Shown piece after piece: positions 44,106-53,059 of a stretch of 64,000 nucleotides of DNA (position 1 is its first letter; every line of letters begins with the position of its first letter). The stretch lies in the NCBI RefSeq assembly GCF_017377775.1, contig NZ_JAFVLN010000001.1:744001-808000 (forward strand), given 5' to 3'. A program made the position numbers and the translations under genes. Source of the stretch: Streptomyces sp. VRA16 Mangrove soil (lineage in GTDB: Bacteria > Actinomycetota > Actinomycetes > Streptomycetales > Streptomycetaceae). The notes beneath the pieces were generated by a model. That model ran no database searches. It worked only from the letters and a program-made list of their open reading frames with translations, and was not told the origin of the DNA.

Positions 44106-45281
44106 TCAGGCGCCCCACCCCGCCTGCTCCCCGCCCACCCGCTCGGCGACGATCCGCTCCTGCCAGCCCGACGCCTTGTACCCGGCGACCGGGTCCGGGT
44201 TCAGGCCGCGCTCCTCGCGCCACTCGGCGAGCAGCGGGCGGACATCGGTGTTGTACGCGTCCATGAGCACGGCGTTGGCGGTCAGCACGTCACCGACGGC
44301 CTGTGCGGCGGCCAGGGCCTCGCGGTCGACGAGGAGCGCCTTGGCGGTGGCCTCCTGGACGTTCATCACCGAGCGGATGACGGCCGGGATCTTCGCCTCG
44401 ATGTTGTGGCACTGGTCCAGCATGAACGCCACGTTCGTCGCCGGGTCGAAGCCGCCGTTGCCGGCGACCTCGTGCAGGATCCGGAAGAGCTGGAACGGGT
44501 CGGCGGCGCCCACCATCAGGTCGTCGTCCGCGTAGAAACGGGAGTTGAAGTCGAAGCCGCCGAGCTTCTTCTCACGCAGCAGCAGCGCCACGATGAACTC
44601 GATGTTGGTGCCCGGCGCGTGGTGACCGGTGTCCACCACGACCTGAGCGCGCTCACCCAGCTTCAGGCACTGCACGTACGAGGTGCCCCAGTCCGGCACG
44701 TCCGTGGTGTAGAAGGCCGGCTCGAAGAACTTGTACTCCAGGAGCAGCCGCTGGTCGTCGCCGAGCCGCTCGTAGACCGTCGCCAGGGACTCGGCGAGCC
44801 GGTCCTGGCGGGCCACGATGTCGTCCTGGCCCGGGTAGTTGGTGCCGTCGGCGAGCCAGATCTTCAGGTCCTTCGACCCGGTGGCGTCCATGATGTCGAC
44901 GCACTCCAGGAGGTGCTCGACCGCCTTGCGGCGCACCACGGGGTCCGGGTGGCAGACGCTGCCCAGCTTGTAGTCGTCGTCCTGGAAGGTGTTGGAATTG
45001 ATGGTGCCGAGCTCGACGCCGCGCTCCTTGGCGTACGCGGACAGTTTCGTGTACCCGTCGGAGCCGTCGACCTTGTCCCACGGAATGTGCAGCGCCACCT
45101 TCGGCGCGATCCCGGTGAACTCGTGCACCTTCGCCGCGTCCTCCAGCTTCTCCTGCGGGGTGCGCGGCACACCGGCCTGGGCGAACACCTTGAACCGGGT
45201 GCCGGAATTGCCGTAGCCCCAGGACGGCGTCTCGATCCGCTGGTCGGCGAGTGCGGCCTTCACGGCAGCGATGTCAGGCAT
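44106..45281 (-). CDS. rhaI: L-rhamnose isomerase (RhaI type)
   Basis: A 391-residue TIM-barrel isomerase of the RhaI group (distinct from E. coli RhaA), converting L-rhamnose to L-rhamnulose. Metal-site strands include KIWLADGTNYPGQDDIVARQ, LLLEYKFFEPAFYTTDVPDW (Glu), VVVDTGHHAPGTNIEFIVAL (Asp/His) and GGFDFNSRFYADDDLMVGAA (Asp). The start ATG at 45281 has AGAGG at correct spacing; a GTG two codons upstream is possible. It leads the leftward catabolic genes. A LacI-type operator and three 13-bp repeats lie in its 5' leader. Confidence 0.95.
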   Translation of the reverse strand: MPDIAAVKAALADQRIETPSWGYGNSGTRFKVFAQAGVPRTPQEKLEDAAKVHEFTGIAPKVALHIPWDKVDGSDGYTKLSAYAKERGVELGTINSNTFQDDDYKLGSVCHPDPVVRRKAVEHLLECVDIMDATGSKDLKIWLADGTNYPGQDDIVARQDRLAESLATVYERLGDDQRLLLEYKFFEPAFYTTDVPDWGTSYVQCLKLGERAQVVVDTGHHAPGTNIEFIVALLLREKKLGGFDFNSRFYADDDLMVGAADPFQLFRILHEVAGNGGFDPATNVAFMLDQCHNIEAKIPAVIRSVMNVQEATAKALLVDREALAAAQAVGDVLTANAVLMDAYNTDVRPLLAEWREERGLNPDPVAGYKASGWQERIVAERVGGEQAGWGA

Positions 45282-45313
45282 GTCCACCTCTGGGTGCGCG
45301 GTCTGCGTTGTCC

Positions 45314-45352
45314 GTATGAGTCATCGGTATGAATCATCCGTATGAATCGATT
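45314..45352. repeat. Three 13-bp tandem repeats in the rhaI leader
   Basis: GTATGAGTCATCG, GTATGAATCATCC and GTATGAATCGATT begin at 45314, 45327 and 45340, an exact 13-bp period. The last copy runs into the palindromic operator, so the others may be degenerate half-operators or the product of local duplication. Confidence 0.7.
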
Positions 45353-45394
45353 CACTTCGCTGGGGAAGTTAACCCCGTGCGAGAGGACCGTCAA
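45343..45394 (-). promoter_or_regulatory. rhaI promoter with LacI-type operator TGAATCGATTCA
   Basis: On the minus strand, -35 TTGACG (45394-45389) is followed after 17 bp by -10 TAACTT (45371-45366), predicting transcription from about 45359. The perfect 12-bp palindrome TGAATCGATTCA (45343-45354), of LacI-family type with a central CG, begins about five bases downstream of that point. Repressor binding there would block initiation or early elongation. The adjacent LacI-type gene at 50645 is the likely ligand-responsive repressor. Confidence 0.75.
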
Positions 45395-45475
45395 GGGGTC
45401 TCACGCAAGGTCGTGCAAGGTCAATGGAGTTACTCAATCGTGTTGCCGTGCGCGGATCGGTCCGTCGTCGACCCC

Positions 45476-45531
45476 TTGACCTCTCCGGAGCGGCGCGACT
45501 AGCTTCCGGGCAACTTCACTGAAACATTTCA
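45476..45531 (+). promoter_or_regulatory. Rhamnose-importer promoter with LacI-type operator TGAAACATTTCA
   Basis: -35 TTGACC (45476-45481) and -10 TAGCTT (45500-45505) are spaced by 18 bp; the predicted start is near 45512. The imperfect dyad TGAAACATTTCA (45520-45531), differing from perfect symmetry only at the central pair, lies at about +8 to +19. This mirrors the rhaI promoter on the other strand, giving a symmetrical divergent control region. Confidence 0.75.
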
Positions 45532-45541
45532 CCCCAGCCGT

Positions 45542-45573
45542 CCACTCACATCAGCCGCCCACTCACATCAGCC
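45542..45573. repeat. Direct repeat in the importer leader
   Basis: CCACTCACATCAGCC occurs at 45542-45556 and again at 45559-45573 (17-bp period) between the operator and the start codon. It could have arisen by slippage or bind a protein or RNA. No function is known. Confidence 0.7.
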
Positions 45574-45603
45574 ATCCACCCGGGCAACTCATGGAGGCAT
45601 GCA

Positions 45604-47130
45604 ATGACGCATCCTGAACCGGAGCGGACTCCGGTGCTCGCTCTGGAGGGGGTGAGCAAGTCCTTCGGTGCCGTGCGCGCCCTGCGCGGGGTGTCGCTCC
45701 AGCTGTACGCGGGCGAGGCCCACGCCCTCGCGGGGGAGAACGGCGCGGGCAAGTCGACTCTGATCAAGACCCTCGCCGGGGTGCACCGCGCGGACTCCGG
45801 CACGGTGCTGCTCGACGGCGCGCCGGTGGAGTTCCACGGCCCCGCCGACGCGCGCGACGCGGGCGTGGCCGTCATCTACCAGGAACCGACGCTCTTTCCC
45901 GACCTGTCGATCGCCGAGAACATCTTCATGGGCCGCCAGCCGCGCCGGTCCCTCGGCCGTGTCGACCACCGTTCCGTCAAGGCGGCGACGGCCGCCCTGT
46001 TCAAGCGGCTCGGCGTCGACCTCGACCCGGACCGGCCGGCCCGCGGCCTGTCCATCGCCGACCAGCAGCTCGTCGAGATCGCCAAGGCGCTCTCCTTCGA
46101 GGCCCGCGTCCTGATCATGGACGAGCCCACCGCGGCGCTGACCGGCAGCGAGGTGGCCCGCCTCTTCGGCGTCGTCCGGGCGCTGCGCGAACAGGGCGCG
46201 GCCGTGCTGTTCATCTCGCACCGCCTGGAGGAGATCTTCGAGCTGTGCCAACGGGTGACAACGTTGCGCGACGGCGCCCTGGTCGCCAGTGAACTCCTCG
46301 ACGGGCTCACCGAGGACGACCTCGTGCGCCGCATGGTCGGCCGCGACCTCGACGAGCTCTACCCCAAGCAGGACAACGAACCCGGCGAAGTCGCGCTGAG
46401 CGTACGTCGGTTGACCCGCGAGGGTGTGTTCACCGACGTCTCCTTCGAGGTGCGGCGCGGTGAGATCGTCGGCCTCGCCGGACTCGTCGGAGCCGGCCGC
46501 AGCGAGGTCGCCCGCGCGATCTTCGGCGTCGACCGGTTCGACGGTGGTGAGGTCGAGGTGCTCGGCCGGAAACTGAAGCCCGGCGCGCCGAGCCTCGCCA
46601 TGCACGCCGGGCTCGCCCTCGTCCCCGAGGACCGGCGCGCGCAGGGCCTGGTGATGGACCTGTCCATCGAGCGGAACATCGGCCTGACCGGATTCGCCGC
46701 TACGTCCCGCGCCGGCCTGATGAACCGCGGGGCCGAACGCAGCCGCTCGCAGGACTGGTCGGTGAAGCTGCAGGTCAAGTACGCACGCCTGGCCGACGTC
46801 GTCGGCACCCTGTCCGGCGGCAACCAGCAGAAGGTCGTCCTCGCCAAGTGGCTTGCCACCGGGCCGCAGGTGCTCATCGTCGACGAACCGACCCGCGGCA
46901 TCGACGTCGGCACAAAGGCCGAGGTGCACCGTCTGCTGTCGTCGCTCGCCGCCGACGGGGTCGCGGTGCTGATGATCTCCTCCGATCTCCCGGAGATCCT
47001 CGGCATGGCCGACCGCGTCCTCGTCATGCACGAGGGCAGGCTGACCGCCGAACTCGCCCGCGCCGAGGCCACCGAGGAGACCGTGATGGCCGCCGCCACC
47101 GGACGCACGACCCAGGGGAGGGCGGCATGA
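45604..47130 (+). CDS. Rhamnose ABC importer, ATP-binding protein (RbsA-like, two nucleotide-binding domains)
   Basis: A 508-residue CUT2-type ATPase with two fused cassettes. The first has Walker [21 protein letters not shown], signature [20 protein letters not shown] and Walker [21 protein letters not shown]. The second has degenerate Walker [21 protein letters not shown], signature [20 protein letters not shown] and Walker [21 protein letters not shown]. This is the RbsA/AraG/XylG layout for pentose and deoxyhexose import. GGAGG lies upstream of the ATG. The stop overlaps the first permease (ATGA). The rhamnose substrate is inferred from the flanking RhaM, RhaI and binding protein genes. 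Confidence 0.93.
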   Translation: MTHPEPERTPVLALEGVSKSFGAVRALRGVSLQLYAGEAHALAGENGAGKSTLIKTLAGVHRADSGTVLLDGAPVEFHGPADARDAGVAVIYQEPTLFPDLSIAENIFMGRQPRRSLGRVDHRSVKAATAALFKRLGVDLDPDRPARGLSIADQQLVEIAKALSFEARVLIMDEPTAALTGSEVARLFGVVRALREQGAAVLFISHRLEEIFELCQRVTTLRDGALVASELLDGLTEDDLVRRMVGRDLDELYPKQDNEPGEVALSVRRLTREGVFTDVSFEVRRGEIVGLAGLVGAGRSEVARAIFGVDRFDGGEVEVLGRKLKPGAPSLAMHAGLALVPEDRRAQGLVMDLSIERNIGLTGFAATSRAGLMNRGAERSRSQDWSVKLQVKYARLADVVGTLSGGNQQKVVLAKWLATGPQVLIVDEPTRGIDVGTKAEVHRLLSSLAADGVAVLMISSDLPEILGMADRVLVMHEGRLTAELARAEATEETVMAAATGRTTQGRAA

Positions 47131-48182
47131 CCGTCACCGCTCAACCGGTGCGCGAGGGCGCCGCGCCGCCGCCCACCGCGGGGCGCCGCCTGCTCGACAA
47201 GGTGTTCAGGGTCCGCGAGCTCGCCGTCGCCGGTGTCCTCGTCGTGATGCTGCTCGCCACCGAGGTGTACAACGCCGCGTTCTTGTCCGAGCAGGGCGTC
47301 AAGGACCTGCTGCTCAACGCCACCATCCTCGTCCTCGTGGCGACCGGACAGGCCGTCGTCGTCATCACCCGCAACGTCGACCTGTCGGTCGGCTCCGTCC
47401 TCGGCATCTCGGCCTTCGCCGCCGGGAACTACCTCCAGGGCGGCGGCAGTTCACTCGTCGCCGTGCTGTACGCGGTCGTCATCGGCGCCGTCTTCGGCGT
47501 CCTGAACGGCGCGCTCGTCAGCCTCGGCAAGGTGCCCGCCCTCGTCGTCACCCTCGGCACGCTCTACATCGTCCGCGGCATCGACTCCATCTGGGTCGGC
47601 TCCGAGCAGATCGTCGCCTCCGACCTGCCGAACGGCTTCGTCGACTTCGGCCACGACGGCCTGTGGGTCGTGCCCTACCTGGCGATCCTCGCCGCCGCCG
47701 TGCTGCTCTGCGTCGGCTACTACCTGCGCAGCTACCGCAGCGGCCGCGAGCTGTACGCGCTCGGCTCCAGCCCCGAGGCCGCCAACCTCGCCGGTGTCCC
47801 CGTCCGCAAGCGCACCATGACCGCGTACGCGCTGTGCGGCGCCCTCGCCGGACTCGCGGGCGCCCTCTACCTGGCCCGCTTCGGCAACGTCGACTCCGCC
47901 ACCGGCAACGGCTACGAACTCACCGTCGTCAGCGCCGTCGTCGTCGGCGGTGTCGCCTTCACCGGCGGCTCCGGCAGCGTCTACGGCGCCGCCCTCGGCG
48001 CACTCCTGCTGACCTCCATCAACAGCGTGCTGCCCGCCATCGGCGTCAGCTCCGTCTGGGTCACCGCCATCAACGGGATCCTGCTGCTGCTCGCCATCGC
48101 CGTCGACCGGATCCTGGCGCTGCGCGTCGCCGCAGTGCTGCGCAAGCAGGCCGCACAGATGAGGAGCGCCCGCCATGCGTAA
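47127..48182 (+). CDS. Rhamnose ABC importer, permease 1 (CUT2 family)
   Basis: A 351-residue membrane permease of the RbsC family. After a polar N-terminus it has eight or more hydrophobic helices. The hallmark [20 protein letters not shown] motif is followed by [40 protein letters not shown] and [20 protein letters not shown]. The EAA-like loop region is [20 protein letters not shown]. It overlaps the ATPase gene by 4 bp and the second permease gene by 8 bp. Two different permeases suggest a heterodimer. Confidence 0.93.
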   Translation: MTVTAQPVREGAAPPPTAGRRLLDKVFRVRELAVAGVLVVMLLATEVYNAAFLSEQGVKDLLLNATILVLVATGQAVVVITRNVDLSVGSVLGISAFAAGNYLQGGGSSLVAVLYAVVIGAVFGVLNGALVSLGKVPALVVTLGTLYIVRGIDSIWVGSEQIVASDLPNGFVDFGHDGLWVVPYLAILAAAVLLCVGYYLRSYRSGRELYALGSSPEAANLAGVPVRKRTMTAYALCGALAGLAGALYLARFGNVDSATGNGYELTVVSAVVVGGVAFTGGSGSVYGAALGALLLTSINSVLPAIGVSSVWVTAINGILLLLAIAVDRILALRVAAVLRKQAAQMRSARHA

Positions 48183-49170
48183 GAACTCCCGTGCCGGCGT
48201 GGTTCGTTGGGACACCGCCGTCGGCGCGCTGCTGATCGTGCTGCTGCTCTGCTCGTTCTCGTTCGTCGACAACTTCGGCAACGCGCTCAACCTGTCGTTC
48301 CTCATCGGCAACACGCTCCCGATCGCGCTGATCGCCCTCCCGATGACGATGCTCGTCGTCTCCGGTGAGGTCGACCTGTCGGTGGGTTCCACGGCCGGCC
48401 TGTCCGGTGCCGTGATGGGAGCCCTGTGGAACCACGGCATGGCCATCGAGACGATCATCCCGCTCTGTCTCGTCCTCGGCCTCGTGTGCGGGCTGGTCAA
48501 CGGGCTGCTCGTGACCCGGCTCGGCCTGCCCTCGCTCGCCGTCACCATCGGCACCATGGCCGCCTACCGCGGCATCGCGCAGATCGTCCTCGGCTCGGAC
48601 TCCGTGACCGACTTCCCCTCGCAGTACCTGGACTTCGGCGCGGGCCGTTTCGGCGAGTCCTTCGTCCCGTACGCCGCCCTGCCCTTCGTGGTGCTGCTCG
48701 CCATCGCGGTGGTCGTGCTGCACGCCACCCACCTCGGCCGCTCGCTCTTCGCGATCGGCGCCGGCGAGGAGGCGGCCCGGTTCTCCGGCATCCGCGTCAA
48801 GCGGCTCAAGCTGTCGATGTTCGTGACGACGGGCCTGCTCTCCGCGCTCACCGGCGTCTTCTGGGCGCTGCACTACGCCAGCGCCCGCTACGACAACGCC
48901 ACCGGCCTCGAACTCTCGGTCATCGCGGCGGTGCTGCTCGGCGGCATCGACTTCGACGGCGGCAAGGGCACCCTCGGCGGGGCGATCGCCGGGGTCTTCC
49001 TGCTCGGCACGCTGCAGAACGTGATGAGCCTGCTGAACGTCTCCGCCCAGTCCCAGATCGTCGTCACCGGCGTCCTCCTCGTCGTCTCCGTGCTCGCGCC
49101 GCGCCTCGGCCGGCAGCTCGGCCAGGCCCGGGCCCGCAGGAAGACCGCGACGGCACCAGCAACCCCCTGA
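48175..49170 (+). CDS. Rhamnose ABC importer, permease 2 (CUT2 family)
   Basis: A 331-residue partner permease. Key segments are GEVDLSVGSTAGLSGAVMGA, LPSLAVTIGTMAAYRGIAQI, SLFAIGAGEEAARFSGIRVK, VIAAVLLGGIDFDGGKGTLG and AGVFLLGTLQNVMSLLNVSA. Its hydrophobic helices match RhaQ-type permeases of rhizobia. The start overlaps the first permease; the gap to the binding-protein gene is 49 bp and includes AAGGA. Confidence 0.92.
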   Translation: MRKNSRAGVVRWDTAVGALLIVLLLCSFSFVDNFGNALNLSFLIGNTLPIALIALPMTMLVVSGEVDLSVGSTAGLSGAVMGALWNHGMAIETIIPLCLVLGLVCGLVNGLLVTRLGLPSLAVTIGTMAAYRGIAQIVLGSDSVTDFPSQYLDFGAGRFGESFVPYAALPFVVLLAIAVVVLHATHLGRSLFAIGAGEEAARFSGIRVKRLKLSMFVTTGLLSALTGVFWALHYASARYDNATGLELSVIAAVLLGGIDFDGGKGTLGGAIAGVFLLGTLQNVMSLLNVSAQSQIVVTGVLLVVSVLAPRLGRQLGQARARRKTATAPATP

Positions 49171-49219
49171 CCAGGACACTCCCCTCTCCCCACACTCCTT
49201 CGTCCCGTAAGGATTCCTC

Positions 49220-50314
49220 ATGCGTGCCCTTCGCCCGACCGCCCGCACCCGCCGGTTCACCGCCGCGCTCGCCGTCACCACCGCCCTCGTCGTCGGGGCC
49301 ACCGCCTGCGGCGGCACCACCAAGAACGACACGGACAAGGAAGCGGCGAAGTCCAACGCCGCGGGCAAGGCCGACCCGAACGCCGCCACCAAGAAGGGCC
49401 TCACGGTCGCCTTCCTGCCCAAGCAGGTCAACAACCCGTACTTCACGACCTCCGACAACGGCGGCAAGAAGGCGCTGGAGCAGCTGGGATCGACGTACAA
49501 GGAGGTCGGGACCAACAGCGGCACCGACACCTCGGGACAGGTGTCCTACGTCAACACGCTCACCCAGCAGCAGGTCGACGGCATCGCCGTGTCCGCGCAG
49601 GACCCGGGCGCCCTGTGCACCGCCCTGAAGCAGGCCATGAAGAACGGCGTCAGCGTCGTCACCTACGACTCCGACACCAAGGCCGACTGCCGCAACGTGT
49701 TCGTCTCTCAGGCTTCCTCCGAGGACCTCGGCCGCACCCAGGTCCAGGAGATCGCCCGGCAGATCGGCGGCAAGGGCGAGATAGCGATCCTCTCGGCGGC
49801 CCAGACGGCCACCAACCAGAACACGTGGATCGACTACATGAAGGACGAACTGAAGAAGCCCGCGTACAAGGACATCAAGCTCGTCGCGACCGCCTACGGC
49901 GACGACGACGCCCAGAAGTCGTTCCAGCAGACCCAGGGACTGCTCCAGGAGCACCCGAACCTGAAGGGGATCATCTCCCCGACCACCGTCGGCATCAAGG
50001 CCGCCGCCCAGTACCTGTCGGGCTCCAAGTACAAGGGCAAGGTCAAGCTGACCGGCCTCGGCACCCCCAACGACATGCGCGCCTACGTGAAGAACGGCAC
50101 CGTCGAGGCGTTCGAACTGTGGGACCCGGCCAAGCTGGGCGCGCTCGCCGCGCACACCGCCGTCGCCCTGGAGTCCGGGCAGATCACCGGCAAGGAGGGC
50201 GAGCGGTTCAAGGCCGGTGACCTGGGCGAGTACACCATCGGCAAGGACGGCGTCGTGACGCTCGGCAAGCCGACCGTCTTCAACAAGTCGAACATCGACC
50301 GGTTCACGTTCTGA
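49220..50314 (+). CDS. Rhamnose ABC importer, substrate-binding lipoprotein
   Basis: A 364-residue sugar-binding lipoprotein of the ribose/rhamnose (RhaS) type. A signal peptide with a basic RTRRF start and lipobox TACGG is followed by the domain TVAFLPKQVNNPYFTTSDNG, VDGIAVSAQDPGALCTALKQ, VVTYDSDTKADCRNVFVSQA and DLGRTQVQEIARQIGGKGEI. The ending (ALESGQITGKEGERFKAGDL) resembles that of characterised rhamnose-binding proteins. It captures the sugar at the cell surface and delivers it to the two permeases. Confidence 0.93.
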   Translation: MRALRPTARTRRFTAALAVTTALVVGATACGGTTKNDTDKEAAKSNAAGKADPNAATKKGLTVAFLPKQVNNPYFTTSDNGGKKALEQLGSTYKEVGTNSGTDTSGQVSYVNTLTQQQVDGIAVSAQDPGALCTALKQAMKNGVSVVTYDSDTKADCRNVFVSQASSEDLGRTQVQEIARQIGGKGEIAILSAAQTATNQNTWIDYMKDELKKPAYKDIKLVATAYGDDDAQKSFQQTQGLLQEHPNLKGIISPTTVGIKAAAQYLSGSKYKGKVKLTGLGTPNDMRAYVKNGTVEAFELWDPAKLGALAAHTAVALESGQITGKEGERFKAGDLGEYTIGKDGVVTLGKPTVFNKSNIDRFTF

Positions 50315-50331
50315 GTGGGGGCCCGGAAGTC

Positions 50332-50652
50332 ATGCAGCGCGTCTGTTTTCTGCTCAAGGTCAGGGCCGACCGGATCGAGGAGTACCGCGCCCGCCACACG
50401 CACGTGTGGCAGGAGATGCGGGACGCCCTGACCGCGACCGGCTGGCACAACTACTCCCTCTTCCTGCGGGAGGACGGCCTGCTCGTCGGCTATCTGGAGA
50501 CGGAGGACTTCGACAAGGCCCGCGCCGCCATGGACGCCACCGAGGTGAACGCCAGATGGCAGGCCGAAATGGGGCAGTTCTTCGAGGAGTTGGAGGGACA
50601 GGCCCCGGACGCGGCGATGCGCCCGCTCACCGAGGTCTTCCACCTTGCCTGA
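50332..50652 (+). CDS. rhaM: L-rhamnose mutarotase
   Basis: A 106-residue ferredoxin-like-fold enzyme that interconverts alpha and beta anomers of L-rhamnose before isomerisation. The match includes RVCFLLKVRADRIEEYRARH, VWQEMRDALTATGWHNYSLF (catalytic His and Tyr region) and LVGYLETEDFDKARAAMDAT, and WQAEMGQFFEELEG. It follows the binding protein by 17 bp and overlaps the regulator gene by 8 bp. Its presence is one of the firmest indications that the sugar is L-rhamnose. Confidence 0.95.
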   Translation: MQRVCFLLKVRADRIEEYRARHTHVWQEMRDALTATGWHNYSLFLREDGLLVGYLETEDFDKARAAMDATEVNARWQAEMGQFFEELEGQAPDAAMRPLTEVFHLA

Positions 50653-51679
50653 GCGTGCGACGGTCGGCATCAAGGACGTGGCACGCGTCGCGGGGGTCTC
50701 CGTGGGCACCGTCTCGAACGTGCTCAACCAGCCGCAGCGCGTCTCCGAGGCGACGCGCCGCCACGTCCAGCAGGTCATCGCCCGGCTCGGCTACGTCCGC
50801 AGCGAGTACGCCAGGCAGCTGAGAGCCGGGCACAGCCGGATCGTGGCGCTCCTCGTCCTGGACATGGGCAACCCGTTCTTCGTCGACATCGCCCGGGGCG
50901 CCGAGCGGGCCGCCCGCGCCGCCGGACTCGGCGTCATGGTCTGCAACAGCGCCCAGAGCCCGGCGGAGGAGGCCGAGTACCTGTCGCTCTTCGCCGAACA
51001 GCGGGTGCGCGGCGCCCTCATCACCCCGGCGGACCCGAGCGGAGCGACCCTGAGCGACTTCCGGCGTCATGGCATCCCGTACGTCGTCGTGGACCGGGTC
51101 GCCGGGGCCGGAGGGGAGGCGGACGGGTGCTCGGTCGCCGTCGACGACGTGTCCGGCGGGGCGCTCGCCCTGCGCCATCTCCTCGTCGGCGGGCACCGCT
51201 CCCTCGCCTTCGTCAGCGGGCCCCCGCATCTCAAGCAGGTGCAGGACCGCAGGGAGGGCGCCCTGAAGGCGCTCGCCGATGCCGGGCTGCCGCAGTCGCT
51301 GCTGCGCGCACTGCCCACCGAGCGCCTCGACGTGGGCGCGGGCCGTGACGCGGGCGCCCGCCTCCTCGGTCTCACCCCCCGCCCGACGGCCGTCTTCTGC
51401 GCCAACGACCTGCTCGCCCTCGGCGTCCTCCAGGCCCTGTACGCGGCCGGGGTACGGGTCCCCGAGGACATCTCCATCGTCGGCTACGACGACATCGAGT
51501 TCGCGGCGGCGGCCACCGTGCCGCTCACCTCGGTGCGGCAGCCCGCGTACACCCTCGGCACGATCGCGGCGGAGCTGCTGCTCCAGGAGACGGGGGAGCG
51601 GTCCGCCGCCCATCGCCATCAACACGTGGTGCTGCGGCCGGAGTTGGTGGTGCGGGGATCGAGTCGGGCCATAGGCTGA
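50645..51679 (+). CDS. LacI-family transcriptional regulator of the rhamnose unit
   Basis: A 344-residue repressor. The N-terminal helix-turn-helix and hinge are TVGIKDVARVAGVSVGTVSN, then VLNQPQRVSEATRRHVQQVI, with a GYVRSEYARQLRAG hinge. The sugar-binding core includes LLVLDMGNPFFVDIARGAER, VCNSAQSPAEEAEYLSLFAE and FCANDLLALGVLQALYAAGV, then ISIVGYDDIEFAAAATVPLT. The start is TTG at 50645, overlapping rhaM by 8 bp. The two TGAAnC-type palindromes at 45343 and 45520 are the natural targets. The inducer is probably rhamnose or a derivative (inference). Confidence 0.92.
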   Translation: MPERATVGIKDVARVAGVSVGTVSNVLNQPQRVSEATRRHVQQVIARLGYVRSEYARQLRAGHSRIVALLVLDMGNPFFVDIARGAERAARAAGLGVMVCNSAQSPAEEAEYLSLFAEQRVRGALITPADPSGATLSDFRRHGIPYVVVDRVAGAGGEADGCSVAVDDVSGGALALRHLLVGGHRSLAFVSGPPHLKQVQDRREGALKALADAGLPQSLLRALPTERLDVGAGRDAGARLLGLTPRPTAVFCANDLLALGVLQALYAAGVRVPEDISIVGYDDIEFAAAATVPLTSVRQPAYTLGTIAAELLLQETGERSAAHRHQHVVLRPELVVRGSSRAIG

Positions 51680-51697
51680 CCCGGCGTCGGTTCAGCC
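51674..51697. terminator. Small hairpin containing the stop codons of two convergent genes
   Basis: GGCTGA (51674-51679) pairs with TCAGCC (51692-51697), and the two TGA stop codons of the convergent regulator and phosphomannomutase genes lie in the stem. Its weak length makes termination uncertain. Confidence 0.35.
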
Positions 51698-53059
51698 GCG
51701 GACGGTCGCCAGCACCTCGTCCCGTACGGCGCGCATCGCCTCGGGGGTGCGCGCCTCCACATTGAGCCGCAGCAACGGCTCGGTGTTGGAGGGGCGGAGG
51801 TTGAACCACCAGTCGGCGCCCGCCACGGTCAGTCCGTCGAGCTCGTCCACCCGCACGTCCGGGCGCGACTCCCAGGCCGCGCGGACCGCCGCCGTGCGGC
51901 CGGCCTGGTCGGCGACGGTCGAGTTGATCTCGCCGGAGGCGGCGTACCGCTCGAAGCTCCGGGTCAGCGCGGAGAGCGGGCCGTCCTGGCCGCCGAGCGC
52001 GGCCAGCACGTGCAGGGCGGCGAGCATGCCCGTGTCCGCGTTCCAGAAATCCTTGAAGTAGTAGTGCGCCGAGTGCTCGCCGCCGAACACGGCGCCGGTG
52101 CGGGCCATTTCGGCCTTGATGAAGGAGTGGCCGACCCGCGTGCGTACGGGCGTGCCGCCGTGCTCCTCGATCACCTCGGGCACGGTCCGCGAGGTGATCA
52201 GATTGTGGATGACGGTGGCGCCGGGATGCCGGGCCAGTTCGCGGGCGGCGACCAGGGCGGTGATGGCGGACGGGGAGACCGGGTCGCCGTTCTCGTCGAC
52301 GACGAAGCAGCGGTCGGCGTCGCCGTCGAAGGCCAGGCCCAGGTCGGCGCCCTCGGCCCTCACGCGGGCCTGGAGGTCCACGATGTTCGCCGGGTCCAGC
52401 GGGTTCGCCTCGTGGTTCGGGAACGTGCCGTCCAGCTCGAAGTACATCGGGACGAGGGTCAGCGGCAGGCCCTCGAAGACCGTCGGGACGGTGTGCCCGC
52501 CCATGCCGTTGCCCGCGTCCACGACCACCTTCAGCGGACGGATCGAGGTCAGGTCGACCAGGCCCAGAAGATGGGCGGCGTAGTCCTTCAGCGTCTCGCG
52601 GCGGGTGATCGTGCCGGGCTTCGCGGCCGGCGCGGGCGCCCCCGACTCGCTCCACTCCTCGGCCAGTCGGCGGATCTCGGTCAGGCCGGTGTCCTGGCCG
52701 ACCGGCGCGGCCCCGGCCCGGCACATCTTGATGCCGTTGTACTGCGCCGGGTTGTGCGACGCCGTGAACATCGCACCGGGCAGGTTCAGCGCGCCCGACG
52801 CGTAGTACAGCTGGTCCGTCGAGCACAGGCCGATCTCGGTGACGTCCGCGCCCAGGGCCGCCGCGCCGCGCGCGAAGGCGCCGGACAGGACCGGGGAGGA
52901 GGGCCGCATGTCATGGCCCGTCACGATCGCGCCGGCGCCGGTCACCCGCACGAACGCGGCGCCGAACAGCTCGGCCAGCTTCTCGTCCCACTGGTCGGGG
53001 ACGACACCGCGCACGTCGTACGCCTTCACGAGTCCGGAGAGGTCAGTCGCGGAGGTCAT
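51692..53059 (-). CDS. Phosphomannomutase/phosphoglucomutase (ManB/AlgC type)
   Basis: A 455-residue alpha-D-phosphohexomutase. It has the active-site phosphoserine loop GAMFTASHNPAQYNGIKMCR, the magnesium loop LGLAFDGDADRCFVVDENG, the sugar-specificity loop GGEHSAHYYFKDFWNADTG (GEMSGH equivalent) and the phosphate-binding loop WWFNLRPSNTEPLLRLNVEA. It interconverts mannose-1-phosphate and mannose-6-phosphate (or the glucose forms). As last gene in the leftward LacI-led operon it would process mannose-1-phosphate made by the GH130 phosphorylase. GAAGGA precedes the ATG; the gene overlaps the end of the GH13 gene by 17 bp. Confidence 0.93.
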   Translation of the reverse strand: MTSATDLSGLVKAYDVRGVVPDQWDEKLAELFGAAFVRVTGAGAIVTGHDMRPSSPVLSGAFARGAAALGADVTEIGLCSTDQLYYASGALNLPGAMFTASHNPAQYNGIKMCRAGAAPVGQDTGLTEIRRLAEEWSESGAPAPAAKPGTITRRETLKDYAAHLLGLVDLTSIRPLKVVVDAGNGMGGHTVPTVFEGLPLTLVPMYFELDGTFPNHEANPLDPANIVDLQARVRAEGADLGLAFDGDADRCFVVDENGDPVSPSAITALVAARELARHPGATVIHNLITSRTVPEVIEEHGGTPVRTRVGHSFIKAEMARTGAVFGGEHSAHYYFKDFWNADTGMLAALHVLAALGGQDGPLSALTRSFERYAASGEINSTVADQAGRTAAVRAAWESRPDVRVDELDGLTVAGADWWFNLRPSNTEPLLRLNVEARTPEAMRAVRDEVLATVRG

